NCBI GenBank assembly: GCA_963741305.1
Contig: CAVUHL010000003.1
Location: 5,208,001 to 5,272,000 of the forward strand
Direction: 5' to 3'
Source of the DNA: DATMER01 sp963741305
GTDB lineage: Bacteria > Acidobacteriota > Thermoanaerobaculia > Multivoradales > UBA5704
DNA: 64,000 nt
Shown here: positions 40,681-49,909 of the stretch, piece after piece
How positions within the stretch are numbered: the first letter of the stretch is position 1
How the letters are laid out: the number at the start of each line of letters is the position of its first letter
Translations under genes and position numbers: made by a program
Notes under the pieces: generated by a model
Seen by the model: only the letters and a program-made list of their open reading frames with translations
Database searches by the model: none
What the model was told of the DNA's origin: nothing

Positions 40681-41910
40681 TCAAGTCGGGCTCGAGCTCA
40701 GAAGAGCCGGGCCAATTTCAACCTTCGCTGCTGCGCCGCCGGGCTCCCATGTATGGTCGGCCCGTATCAGGCCGAAGGCGTACGTGGGGGTGTGTACCGT
40801 GAACGCGCGCGGAATTCGCCGTTGATCATAGATGTGAAGGCCCTCGCCGTCTAGCAGGAAAATATAGACCGTGAACTCTCCCTTGACCAAAGGCAGCTCG
40901 GGAATCCGCAGCCGGGCGGCGTAACGCCGCTGCCCCGTCCGGGCCGGCAGGCCGTCCAGGTGGGTCGCGAAGGAGCAGACCTCCACCTCGTCCGAGCGGT
41001 TGATCCCCACACCCAGATGGAAAACGAGGCGGGGGTCCTCGGTCTCCCACTCGATCTCAAGCTCCCAGAGCTGGCCGGAAGTGTACAGCGGCTCAGGGGC
41101 GTTCAACCGGAAGGAGGTAATGTGGGCGGGCCGGAACGCGGATTCGGCGGCCTTCTCGGGCTCCGCTTCATGGGCGGCCGCGCTCTTAGCCACCAGGAAG
41201 TTCTCGTACTCCCGGATCACCTCGGAAACCGGACCCAGCGCCTCCGCCTTCCCGCCCTTCAGCCAGAGCGCCCTCTGGCAGAAGTTGGACACATAGTACA
41301 TGGCGTGAGAGCAGAACAAAAGCGTGCCGCCCCCCTCGACGAAGAGAAGCAGGCGGTCCATGCACTTCTTCTGGAAGTAGCCGTCGCCCACCGACAGCGC
41401 CTCGTCGATGATGAGCACCTCCGGCTCCACCTGCGTGGCGATCGAGAAACCGAGCCGCATGGCCATGCCGGTCGAGTACGTCTTCACCGGCTGGTCGATG
41501 AAGTCGCCGAGCTCGCTGAAGCCGACGATATCGGGCATCTTGCGCCGCAGCTCCTCCTCGCCCAGGCCGAGCATGGCGGCGTTGAGGACGATGTTCTGGC
41601 GGCCTGTGAACTCCGGATGGAACCCGGAACCGAGCTCCAGGATCGAGGCGATCTTGCCCCGCACCTGGAACGACCCCGATGTGGGCTGCGTGATCCCGGC
41701 CAGGATCTTGAGGAGCGTGCTCTTGCCCGCGCCGTTCTCGCCGAGGACCGCGAGCCCCTCGCCCCGCGGGATCGAGAAGTCGACCCCCTCCAGGGCGCGG
41801 AACTCCCGGTGGCGGGACCGCCGGAAGATGGCCTCGCCCAGGCGGTCCCACGGCGAGGCGTACACCCGGTAGACCTTGGTCAGGCCCTCGGCTTCGACGG
41901 CGTTCCACAT
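40681..41910 (-). CDS. wzt: polysaccharide ABC exporter ATP-binding protein (Wzt-like) with C-terminal glycan-binding domain
   Basis: 409 residues. Walker A is GENGAGKS (57-64), the signature YSTGM (145-149), Walker B VLIIDE (165-170) and the H-loop His202. The domain is of the KpsT/TagH/Wzt class, which drives export of lipid-linked O-antigen, teichoic acid or capsule. Residues about 265-400 form a beta domain (LYTSGQLWELEIEWETEDPRLVFHLGVGI) matching Wzt C-terminal domains that bind the terminal modification of the glycan. The likely membrane partner is the permease at 51672-52445, unusually far away. ATG at 41910 lacks a clear Shine-Dalgarno; TTG at 41943 would overlap the previous stop. 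Confidence 0.92.
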   Translation of the reverse strand: MWNAVEAEGLTKVYRVYASPWDRLGEAIFRRSRHREFRALEGVDFSIPRGEGLAVLGENGAGKSTLLKILAGITQPTSGSFQVRGKIASILELGSGFHPEFTGRQNIVLNAAMLGLGEEELRRKMPDIVGFSELGDFIDQPVKTYSTGMAMRLGFSIATQVEPEVLIIDEALSVGDGYFQKKCMDRLLLFVEGGGTLLFCSHAMYYVSNFCQRALWLKGGKAEALGPVSEVIREYENFLVAKSAAAHEAEPEKAAESAFRPAHITSFRLNAPEPLYTSGQLWELEIEWETEDPRLVFHLGVGINRSDEVEVCSFATHLDGLPARTGQRRYAARLRIPELPLVKGEFTVYIFLLDGEGLHIYDQRRIPRAFTVHTPTYAFGLIRADHTWEPGGAAAKVEIGPALLSSSPT

Positions 41911-41935
41911 CTTGGCCGCGATTCTACCCGAGAGA

Positions 41936-43036
41936 CTACCCAAGCCCCCGGAAGGGGAAGCCCGGCGGCAGGCGGATCATCTCGAAGAGCACCGCGGCCA
42001 GCTCCTTGCGCTCGCCCGCCCGGTGCGGGTTGTGGAACTCCCAGACCACCCGGCCATCCCGGGTCACCTCCACCGCGCGGCCGTTCTCCGACTCGGTGAT
42101 CAGCGTGTTCCCGTTCGGCAGCCGCTGGCAGGAGCCGAGCGTCTTCGAGAAGATGCCGCCGTACTGCCACCGCACTCGCAGGGTCCTCGGATCGATCTCG
42201 ATCACCCGCGAGCGCCCGCCGCCGGATCCGAGGTTGTCGAAGAGGAGGAGGCTGCCGTCGTCGAGCAGCGTCGGCTGGTGCTGGCGCCGCCAGCTGCCGG
42301 TCGCGGCCCAGACGATCTCCTCCCGGTCCGGATCGAGGACCGCAAGGGCGTCGAGCTTGAGCACCGACAGCAGCACGCTGCCCTTCGGGAAGGCCGGGCC
42401 ATCGAGGACTTCCAGCGTGTTGGTGTGGAAGACGTCCCCGCCTTTCTCCATCCGGCGGAGCAGCGGGGCGAACCGGGAGCGCTCGAATGCCCGGAGCAGC
42501 GAAATCCTGCGGACCACCCGGCCCCGGGGATCGAGCACCGTCACGAAATCCTCCAGCATCCCTTCCCTGCGCTCCCGGTCGAGGACCCAGATCCGGCCGT
42601 CCGCCAGCACCTGCAAGTCATGATGGAAGCCGCCGCGGCGGGACCAGAGCACGTTCGAGCGGGCATCCAGCTTCACGATCCCCAGCCCCTCGTAGATGGC
42701 CAGGAGATCGCCGTTCGGGAAGAGCCAGGCCCGCCGCCAGTACTCCAGCTTCGCCATGCCGGGAACGGACGCGAAGTCCGGCCAAAGCCGGCGCAGCGGA
42801 TACCGCCAGCGATGGAGGGTCCGCCCCGCACGGTCCATGAGCACCGCTTCCGCTGAATGGCCTGAGATGTAGAGGTTGAGGCCCGGCGAAACCGCCGCGG
42901 GGACACGCTCCACGACGAGAGGGCGGTCCTCAGCAGGACGGTAGCCTTGGAGGTAAGGGAGGGCGCGCCACTTGCCTTCGTCAGGCGGAGCGGCGCCCAG
43001 AAGCAGCAGCCCAAAAGAAAGGGCCGCCGGCAACAT
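41936..43036 (-). CDS. arylsulfotransferase (ASST)-like beta-propeller protein
   Basis: 366 residues. The short hydrophobic N-terminus MLPAALSFGLLLLGAA looks like a signal peptide. Propeller motifs typical of the arylsulfotransferase family follow: GFHHDLQVLADGRIWVLDRE, FHTNTLEVLDGP, QHQPTLLDDGSLLLFDNLG and RLPNGNTLITESENGRAVEV, with several exposed histidines. The family moves sulfate between aryl groups in the periplasm, but many members are uncharacterised. The ATG at 43036 lies in the loop of a perfect terminator-like hairpin; there is no better in-frame start nearby. Confidence 0.8.
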   Translation of the reverse strand: MLPAALSFGLLLLGAAPPDEGKWRALPYLQGYRPAEDRPLVVERVPAAVSPGLNLYISGHSAEAVLMDRAGRTLHRWRYPLRRLWPDFASVPGMAKLEYWRRAWLFPNGDLLAIYEGLGIVKLDARSNVLWSRRGGFHHDLQVLADGRIWVLDRERREGMLEDFVTVLDPRGRVVRRISLLRAFERSRFAPLLRRMEKGGDVFHTNTLEVLDGPAFPKGSVLLSVLKLDALAVLDPDREEIVWAATGSWRRQHQPTLLDDGSLLLFDNLGSGGGRSRVIEIDPRTLRVRWQYGGIFSKTLGSCQRLPNGNTLITESENGRAVEVTRDGRVVWEFHNPHRAGERKELAAVLFEMIRLPPGFPFRGLG

Positions 43037-43047
43037 CGCCGGCGGCC
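43022..43047 (-). terminator. terminator-like hairpin after the PKD gene, enclosing the next start codon
   Basis: Stem GGCCGCCGGC (43022-43031) / GCCGGCGGCC (43038-43047), loop 43032-43037, followed on the minus strand by CTTTCTTTT (43021-43013). The loop holds the ATG (43036-43034) of the ASST-like gene, and the T-rich tract encodes part of its signal peptide. Confidence 0.7.
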
Positions 43048-43083
43048 TTTCGAGGAACGGACGTCTCGGAGTCAGAACCCGCG

Positions 43084-46000
43084 TTACTGAGCCTGACCCT
43101 GGACGTACGCCGGGTCATTCGTCTTGTTGTTCACCACCTGGGCCGCGGCGAGCACCTTGCCGCTCTTGACCACGACCTCGAGGGTGAAGCCACCCGGTAC
43201 CCCGCCACCCTTCTTGCCGATGGCCTTCAGCGGATGCTGCGAGGGGTTGAACTGCCGCAGCTTGCCCGCTCCCAGCGCCACGTTGTCGATGCGGCCGAGC
43301 ACCTTGCCGTCCAGGCCGCGGTAGATCATGTCGTAGGTACCAGCCTCGTTGCTGGAGTTGTACACCCAGACGGTCGTGCGGTTGTTGACGTCGTGCCGCA
43401 GGCCGACCAGGTAGTGGGCGTGGCCGGCTCCGGCGGCATCCTCGTCGGTGAAAGCTGCCATGGCCAGACCAAAGCGCGCTCCCGGCTTCCCCTTCGTGCT
43501 CAGGTAGCTCTCACCCTGCACGACCGGGAACAGGCCGTTCGGCGCATTGCTCTCGATCATGAGCAAGCCCACCGAATCCTTGACGTTCCAGCTCCTGCCG
43601 ACGTTCTCCAGACGATCGGTCTGGCCCGCCTGCAGAGTGACCTTCAGAGGAGCCGTGCGCTGGCTGGTCGGACCCGCATTGAGGAAGCTCACGTCCGCGA
43701 GCGCCACCTCGGAGCCGGTGTTGGACAGCACGATGTCGCTCTGCCACTCGCTCTTGTTCAGGCCCTTCGTGCGCATCGCGCCGATCAGGTACAGCTTGTC
43801 CTTGCTCTGACCGGCACCCTGGTAGGAAGGATCCTTGGAGACGGTCTGCACGTTGGTGCCGTACGGATAGAGCTGCTTGCCGCTGACGGTCTCCACCTCG
43901 ACCCGGTAGTCGTCCTCGGTCGTGATGCCGAACTGCGACCGGATCTCGGAGAGCTGGTACTGCCGCGCTCCGAAGCTGGCGAGCGTGAGGTCGCCGCTCG
44001 GGTTGCCGATCGGCCGGCCCAGGTTGTCGACGAACTTCAGGCGGTAGACCGCCGGCTCGGCGTTCGGGTTGGTGATGCCGAAGTAGGCCTGCCGGTCGGT
44101 GTTGTCATTCAGGCCCACCAGGTACTGAACCCGGCTGCCGGTGGTGGCCGCGGCGGTGCCCTCGCGGCTCAGCGCCACGCCCGGGACTGCCTGACCGTAC
44201 TGCGAGCCCTTCTTGCCGGCGATGTTGTTGAAGGAGGTCATCACCGGGTTGCGGTCGCCCTTCACCTTGGTGATGGTCACGAAGCCGACCGTGTTCTCCA
44301 CGTTGAACAGCTGCTTCAGCACGTCGCCCACGTACATCGTGGCGCCGGGCTGAATGGTCTGTCCGGACCGCGGCGGGTTGGCCTCGGGCTGCCCCTGTCG
44401 GCGGAACTCGAGCACGATCTCCATGGGAGTCGCGCCCGGGTTGTGGACGTACAGGTTGCTCGTATGCTTCAGCACGCCGCGGCTCTGGGCGACCCAGGGC
44501 AGGACGATCGTGCTGGCCTCGGGCTGCACCACCGCGGAGACGTTGAACGTCTTCGACGCGGACGCGTTGTTGGCGCCCTTGCCGATGCTCAGCGTCACGG
44601 TGAAGGTACCGGCCGTCTGGAAGGTGTGCGCCACCGATGCGCCGGTGCCGCTCCCGCCGTCACCGAAGTTCCACGACACGCTCACCGGATTGCCGGTGCT
44701 CGTGCTCGTGAACGTCACCGACTGGCCGACCGCGGCCGAGCAGGCCTCGGCGCCGCAGGTGGCGTTGCTATTGAAGCTGGCGCCGAGAGGCACCTCGCCC
44801 GCACCCGTAACGTTGAACGTCTTGGACGCGGACGCGGTGTTGGCGCCCTTGCCGATGTTCAGCGTGACGGTGAAGGTACCAGCCGTCTGGAAGGTGTGCG
44901 TCACCGATGCACCGTTGCCCGCGCCACCGTCGCCGAAGCTCCACGCCTGGCTGGTCGGGTTGCCGGTGCTCGTGCTCGTGAACGTCACCGCCTGACCGGC
45001 CGCGGCCGTGCAGACGTTGAGCCCGAACTCGCTGATGCAGGAGGCGCTGGTCTGGAAGGCAGCGCCGAGCGGCGGCTCACCGGTGCCGACGACCACCGTC
45101 TTCGTGAGCGAAGCCTCGCAGAACGGAGCCGGCGCGCAGCTTCCGGGCTTGATGATGCTGAGCTGCACCCGGTAGCTGCCCGTCTGAGCGTAGGTATGGT
45201 TCACCTGCGCGCCTTCGCCATAGGGCGAGCCGTCGCCGAAGTCCCAGGTCCAGCCGGTCGGATTGCCGGTCGAAGGCGCGGCATTGAAGGCCACCGCCTG
45301 GCCCGCGGCCGGAGCCGCCGGCGAGTAGGTGAAGTCGGCCTTCAGGGCTCCCGGGTTCGGGTTCGGGTTCGGGTTCGGGTCGTTGCCCTCGCTGATGAGG
45401 ACGCTCTTCGACCCGTTGGCCGCGCCGCAGGCGCTGTTGGTGACGGAGATGTTCTTGTTGCCGTTGGCGCTCCACGAGATGGTCACCGAATCGGAGCTGC
45501 CGCCGGTGATCGTGCCGCCCGCGGCAGTCCAGGTCCAGCCGTTCGCGCTCGGCGAGCAGTTCGACGCGCTTGCCGAGAAGGAAAGGGCCGCACCCGGCTT
45601 GCCGGACGAGGGCCCGCCGATGCTGATGGCCGGCACCTGTACGGTGCCTACGATGAGCTTCTTGTCGAGCGTATAGACGTCCTGCTCGCTCACGCCGCGC
45701 CGCACCAGCAGCTTGGGGAAGAACTCGCCGGACTGCGTGAAGGCATGCTTGATCGTCCGGGCGTTGCCCTGGAGGGTGAAGTCGCTTTCGTGCAGCTCGC
45801 CTTCTCCAAGGTCGCCGTAGTCGCCGTCGCCGTTCCAGTCGAAGCGCCAGACCTCGGCACCTGTGGAGACGTCCATGAAGATGACGTCGACGCCGCCGTC
45901 AACACCGCAGACCTCGGTCCCGGGGAAGCAGAGGGCGCCGCCCGAGATCGCGAAGTTCGCCTTGAGCGGCGTGACTATGATGATGTTCACGTCCAGCGCC

Positions 46001-48105
46001 AGGCTGGTGATCTCGGAGGTGACGCAGTTCCTCACCTTGACCCGGACCTGGTGAATGCCCTTCTGCGAGTAGGAGTGCACAGGGTTCTCGCCCGCGGCCT
46101 CATCGGTGATCCAGGGGCCGAAGTTGGCGGTCGCCGGGTTCATGTCGTCGTCGAAATCCCAGCTCCACTCGGTCGCGTTCGGCACGTCGATGTGGAACTT
46201 CACGGTCCCGGCGAGGAACGGATCGTTGGCCGGCGTGAACCCGGTGGCCGTGATCGGCTGCACCGGATTGATCGTCACGTTTACGCTCTTGCTGGCGTTT
46301 CCATCGGCGTTGGAAACGGTGAGCGTGGCCGTGTACGTGCCGGGCGCCGTGGAAGAGGTCGTGGTCATGGTGAACGGATTCGTCGTTCCCCCGGCGATCG
46401 TGCCGGGCCCCTGGATCGACCACGAATAGGCCAGGTTCGGCTTGCCGCTGATCCCGGTCCCCGTCAGCGTGACAGCCTGGCACTGGAGAGCCTGCTGGGG
46501 CGACGCCGTTGCACCGCCGACCTTGGGCACCGGATCGAGGACCACCAGCTTCTTGGGCACGGCCGCGCCGGGCCCGTTCGTGCTGGAGGACGCCGATAGC
46601 GTTACCTCCTTCTCTCCCTGGGTGGAGAAGGTGACAACGGGATTCTTGGTGCTGGAGGACGCAGGGGAGCCGCCCTGGAACGACCAGGTCCAACTATCCG
46701 GCCCGCCGGACGACTGGTCCGTGAACTGCACGAAAGTGCCCGGATAGATGTCGGTCAAGGGCGTCCAGGAGAAGTTGGCGACCGGAGGCCCGGCCTGGCC
46801 GATCTTGTGCGCGTCGAGGATGCTGTTCGCCGCCCGGTAGAGATGACCGCCGGAGACCTTGGCGATGCGTGGCCCGACCAGGTTGAAGCCGGTCTCGCAG
46901 TCCTGGTAGTACCAACCCCAGTAGCCGGCAGCGTGCTTCTTGGGCGTCAGCTCCACCGGGCTGCCGGGCGACGTCACGTCGTAGATGAACTCGCGCTGCG
47001 CAACGCACGACCCGTAGTCGTCTCCGCCGATGTAGAGATAGGCCTTGCCACCGTCGGTGGAGGCCGTGACGTACGGCAGGACGGTGGGCGACGTCAGGGT
47101 CGTCGACCAGACCTCCGGAGCGCTGGAGCAGGCACCGCTGGCAATGCAGCTCACGTTGTGGATCGCCAGCTTCTTTCCCGTGCTGTCGATGCGCGCCAGG
47201 TAGTAAGAGCCTCCCGCCTGCCACATCGTCAGGCCCCGGGCCGAGGCATTGATCTGCAAAGCCAGGGAAGGAGACGCGGGGTCCGCGAGGCTCCAGATCT
47301 TGATGGGACCGCCGCCGAGCCACTTTCCGGTGGCCAGGAAGGCGCCGGTGCCTCCCATCGTCACCCATGACTCGGAACCCAGCGAGCTGACGATGCCCTT
47401 TTGGACGCCCGCGCAGGTCCCGGCCGGGACGTCGAGGCAGGTCTTGGTAAACGCCAGGGCCGCCGTCATATTGAACCGGACGACCTTGCCGGCGTTATCG
47501 AGGGTGTACGCCCAGTCCGTGCTGCCGATCCTGGCAGCGTACACCTGGTTCGTGAAGGACTTCGACTGATAAGCCACAAAGGCGGCCGCGGGATTCGCTG
47601 AATTGATGACGGCGAAGCCCTGCGCGTCCATGGTGAGCGCGACCACGTCGCCGTTGCCTTCCGGCGCATCGAGGTGCTTGATGAACCAGTCCGAGTCGCC
47701 GACGTGCTCCCAGCCCGGGAAGTGGCCGCCGGTGATCCAGCCGTAGAGATAGGAAGAGGATCCCGCGGCGGACGGGCCGCTCCTGATGTCATGAACCGTG
47801 ATGCCCTGGCCCGTGGCGCTGAAGAGGACCCCGTCCTCGATATCCACCGCGTGGTACATCAGGACCTCGCCCCGGGCCGGGTCCGAATGCCCGGCGAACC
47901 TCGTGGAATCGCCCAGGATCGCCGCGGGCTGAAGGGGGCTCCCGCTATCCCAGCGGGCGTCCGACCCTGACGGGCCCGGAACCGGCTTCGCCGGCGACTT
48001 GCCTGCGGCGAAAGCGGGCCCGCCTGTCAGCAGGAGGCCAACGACGAGCGCGGGCATCCACACCGAGCGGTTGAGGAAAGAGCGGAGACGCGCGTCAGAG
48101 TTCAT
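43084..48105 (-). CDS. giant exported PKD-domain protein
   Basis: 1673 residues. A signal peptide (ending near AFA, about 34) is followed by a propeller-like region (about 60-440) with repeated short strands. A series of PKD/Ig-like domains follows: SWTWSFQGGSPASSSTKNP, a YSWSIQGPGT domain, EWSWDFDDDMNPA, GWTWDFGDGSPYGEG, and two near-identical copies AWSFGDGGAGNGASVTHTF and SWNFGDGGSGTGASVAHTF. A C-terminal module of about 480 residues starts VLPWVAQSRGVLKHTSNLYV. PKD domains usually serve surface adhesion or spacing. ATG at 48105 has GGAGGTAGG upstream. A Pro/Asn linker (DPNPNPNPNPG) sits midway. Confidence 0.85.
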   Translation of the reverse strand: MNSDARLRSFLNRSVWMPALVVGLLLTGGPAFAAGKSPAKPVPGPSGSDARWDSGSPLQPAAILGDSTRFAGHSDPARGEVLMYHAVDIEDGVLFSATGQGITVHDIRSGPSAAGSSSYLYGWITGGHFPGWEHVGDSDWFIKHLDAPEGNGDVVALTMDAQGFAVINSANPAAAFVAYQSKSFTNQVYAARIGSTDWAYTLDNAGKVVRFNMTAALAFTKTCLDVPAGTCAGVQKGIVSSLGSESWVTMGGTGAFLATGKWLGGGPIKIWSLADPASPSLALQINASARGLTMWQAGGSYYLARIDSTGKKLAIHNVSCIASGACSSAPEVWSTTLTSPTVLPYVTASTDGGKAYLYIGGDDYGSCVAQREFIYDVTSPGSPVELTPKKHAAGYWGWYYQDCETGFNLVGPRIAKVSGGHLYRAANSILDAHKIGQAGPPVANFSWTPLTDIYPGTFVQFTDQSSGGPDSWTWSFQGGSPASSSTKNPVVTFSTQGEKEVTLSASSSTNGPGAAVPKKLVVLDPVPKVGGATASPQQALQCQAVTLTGTGISGKPNLAYSWSIQGPGTIAGGTTNPFTMTTTSSTAPGTYTATLTVSNADGNASKSVNVTINPVQPITATGFTPANDPFLAGTVKFHIDVPNATEWSWDFDDDMNPATANFGPWITDEAAGENPVHSYSQKGIHQVRVKVRNCVTSEITSLALDVNIIIVTPLKANFAISGGALCFPGTEVCGVDGGVDVIFMDVSTGAEVWRFDWNGDGDYGDLGEGELHESDFTLQGNARTIKHAFTQSGEFFPKLLVRRGVSEQDVYTLDKKLIVGTVQVPAISIGGPSSGKPGAALSFSASASNCSPSANGWTWTAAGGTITGGSSDSVTISWSANGNKNISVTNSACGAANGSKSVLISEGNDPNPNPNPNPGALKADFTYSPAAPAAGQAVAFNAAPSTGNPTGWTWDFGDGSPYGEGAQVNHTYAQTGSYRVQLSIIKPGSCAPAPFCEASLTKTVVVGTGEPPLGAAFQTSASCISEFGLNVCTAAAGQAVTFTSTSTGNPTSQAWSFGDGGAGNGASVTHTFQTAGTFTVTLNIGKGANTASASKTFNVTGAGEVPLGASFNSNATCGAEACSAAVGQSVTFTSTSTGNPVSVSWNFGDGGSGTGASVAHTFQTAGTFTVTLSIGKGANNASASKTFNVSAVVQPEASTIVLPWVAQSRGVLKHTSNLYVHNPGATPMEIVLEFRRQGQPEANPPRSGQTIQPGATMYVGDVLKQLFNVENTVGFVTITKVKGDRNPVMTSFNNIAGKKGSQYGQAVPGVALSREGTAAATTGSRVQYLVGLNDNTDRQAYFGITNPNAEPAVYRLKFVDNLGRPIGNPSGDLTLASFGARQYQLSEIRSQFGITTEDDYRVEVETVSGKQLYPYGTNVQTVSKDPSYQGAGQSKDKLYLIGAMRTKGLNKSEWQSDIVLSNTGSEVALADVSFLNAGPTSQRTAPLKVTLQAGQTDRLENVGRSWNVKDSVGLLMIESNAPNGLFPVVQGESYLSTKGKPGARFGLAMAAFTDEDAAGAGHAHYLVGLRHDVNNRTTVWVYNSSNEAGTYDMIYRGLDGKVLGRIDNVALGAGKLRQFNPSQHPLKAIGKKGGGVPGGFTLEVVVKSGKVLAAAQVVNNKTNDPAYVQGQAQ

Positions 48106-48283
48106 GAACCTACCTCCATCGCCGAGACCGTTGGGGCATGCTGCGCCAGAAATGGCCGAGGCCCCCACCATCTGTTCACGTTGAAATACAGCCATAATCT
48201 TAACATGAAGCCGTCGGTTTGGCGACGACCTCTCCGCGCTATCCCCTAAAGAGGGACACCGCGCAAAGGTCCGAAGAAAGAAG

Positions 48284-48309
48284 CGGGCGCCGTCCGAAGA
48301 CGGCGCCCG
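48284..48309 (-). terminator. terminator hairpin of secreted paralog 4
   Basis: Stem CGGGCGCCGTC (48284-48294) / GACGGCGCCCG (48299-48309). The loop is UUCG in the RNA, one transition away from the UCCG of the other three copies; both are UNCG-type stable tetraloops. Confidence 0.78.
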
Positions 48310-48320
48310 TCGGGGATCAG

Positions 48321-49607
48321 TTAGTTGCTGCCCTGCTGACCCTGGACCGGGATGAAGATGGTGTTCGGGGTGTTGGCGTTGTCGAGCTGGATGGCGTCGA
48401 AGCCAACGCTGAAGCGGCCGTTGGCATCCATGACAGCCGTGACCCAGGTCTGGGCCGCGGTGTCACCGTAGATCGGGGTCACTTCGGGGTGCTGGAGGTT
48501 CAGCCAGGCCCAACCGAAGGTGAAGGGAGCCAGAAGGTCGGCATCGACGTCGATACGGTTGGCCTCGTTCGGGATCGTGACTTCCTGCTCGCAGGTCGGG
48601 TCACCCGAGGGGCAATTCTCGGCGGTAACCGGCTGCTCCTGCTCGTCGAAGATCACGATCTGGGCCGCCTCGAGCGGGTACCAGGTCGACGGGCCCTGCA
48701 GGTTGCAGTTGTAGGCCGTGTCGCTCTCATCGGCTTCGCGCCAGATGAGGAAGTCCGTGCCGCCGGTGAAGGGGCCGCCGTTCAGGAAGCGGGCAGCCAT
48801 CGTGGTCGGAAGGGGCTCGCGAGCGTCATCGGCCGTGGCGCCGTTGTAACGGCCGTAGAAGGTGTGGTCGCCCGGCACGAAGCAGGTCGGGCAGGACTCG
48901 ATGTGAACCAGCGTCTCGCCTTGGGCGAAGTTGCCGGTCACCGGGTCCGGGTTGACGTAGAAGTAGTCGCCCCAGAGGACGTTCTGATCGGTCACGAACG
49001 GAGCGTAGAACGCCCAGTCAGAGGGGAAGAACAGGTTGCAGGCGTTCACGGTGTCGACCGTGACGTAGCCGCGCAGGATATTGGTGTCGGGCTGCTTGGA
49101 ACCGGCGCAGTTGCCGGTCGCCGGGGACTGATTGCCCTGGAACCAGGCCTGCAGGTGGTTGCGGAACGAAACGCTCACCGCGCCCGGCGCGTACGGCAGC
49201 ACGGAGCAGGAAGCGAAGTTGATGTCCTGGGACACCGGGCCCTGCGGGCTGATGGTGTCCTGCGGGGTGTCCTGGCCGTCGGACGCCGTGCGCGGCAGGT
49301 TGCCGTTCTGCAGGATGTCGCGCAGGCTGATCGTCTGGACGTCATAGCCGGTCAGGTACACGTCGAAGTCGAGGGCCGGGACCGACTGGTCGGTCCAGAC
49401 CGTGACGTGCGCCAGGACGGCGGTCGCCGAGGCGTTGTTGATCGAGAACAGGGTGTTCACGCCTTGCTGGTTGGCAAGGTCCAGCTCGAAATACGGGAGC
49501 AGCAGGGTCGCGGCCGGCACGTCATCGATCGTGCCGATGACCGCGAACGCCTGGCCGCCCAAGCCCAGCAGGCTCAACAGAGCGAGGCAAAGGCAAAGCT
49601 TTCTCAT
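48321..49607 (-). CDS. secreted protein of an unrecognised four-copy family, paralog 4
   Basis: 428 residues, almost identical to paralog 3, with the C-terminal end replaced (QGQQGSN instead of SGTLPD). It has the same signal peptide, cysteine pattern and upstream leader. The near-identity at the DNA level, despite about 7.7 kb of intervening sequence, points to recent duplication or gene conversion. It lies directly upstream of the PKD gene in the same orientation, with its own terminator between them. No function can be assigned. Confidence 0.82.
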   Translation of the reverse strand: MRKLCLCLALLSLLGLGGQAFAVIGTIDDVPAATLLLPYFELDLANQQGVNTLFSINNASATAVLAHVTVWTDQSVPALDFDVYLTGYDVQTISLRDILQNGNLPRTASDGQDTPQDTISPQGPVSQDINFASCSVLPYAPGAVSVSFRNHLQAWFQGNQSPATGNCAGSKQPDTNILRGYVTVDTVNACNLFFPSDWAFYAPFVTDQNVLWGDYFYVNPDPVTGNFAQGETLVHIESCPTCFVPGDHTFYGRYNGATADDAREPLPTTMAARFLNGGPFTGGTDFLIWREADESDTAYNCNLQGPSTWYPLEAAQIVIFDEQEQPVTAENCPSGDPTCEQEVTIPNEANRIDVDADLLAPFTFGWAWLNLQHPEVTPIYGDTAAQTWVTAVMDANGRFSVGFDAIQLDNANTPNTIFIPVQGQQGSN

Positions 49608-49909
49608 TTAGACAATCTCCTTGAGTAACCGTTGAGGTTTCACACTGCAAAAAACCGGTACTGCAAACTCCACTCTCCGAGTAAAAGCCATCACCTCCTG
49701 GTTAAAGAGTCGAACTCGAGCTCAAAAGAGCCGCCACATTCCCCGGCGCCCGGACGGCTAAGGGTGCGGTTGGGCTCGTTATTCTGTCATTTGATTCGAA
49801 GCAGCGACCCGTCCCTCCATGGCTCAGGCAACTTCCACTCCAAATTATGCTTCCGCACTATAAGCAGCCTCCGGAGTGTTTGTCAACAGGGTCATAGCTG
49901 TTTCGCCAT
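49608..49909. other. 302-bp gap: paralog 4 leader plus trace of a wzt 3' end
   Basis: Positions 49611-49676 repeat the leader of paralog 3 (ACCGGT, CAGTGTGAAACC and CAACGGTTACT blocks). After about 28 unrelated bases, 49709-49733 resembles the last bases of the wzt gene (shared CTCGAGCTCA and AAGAGCCG). The rest, to 49909, shows no gene or clear promoter that I can see. Confidence 0.6.

Noticed and set aside
43234..46599. 1121-residue open frame on the plus strand
   Set aside because: It is antisense to the PKD gene, full of Arg, Ala, Gly, His and Val as expected from GC-rich complement, with no domain, signal or Shine-Dalgarno.
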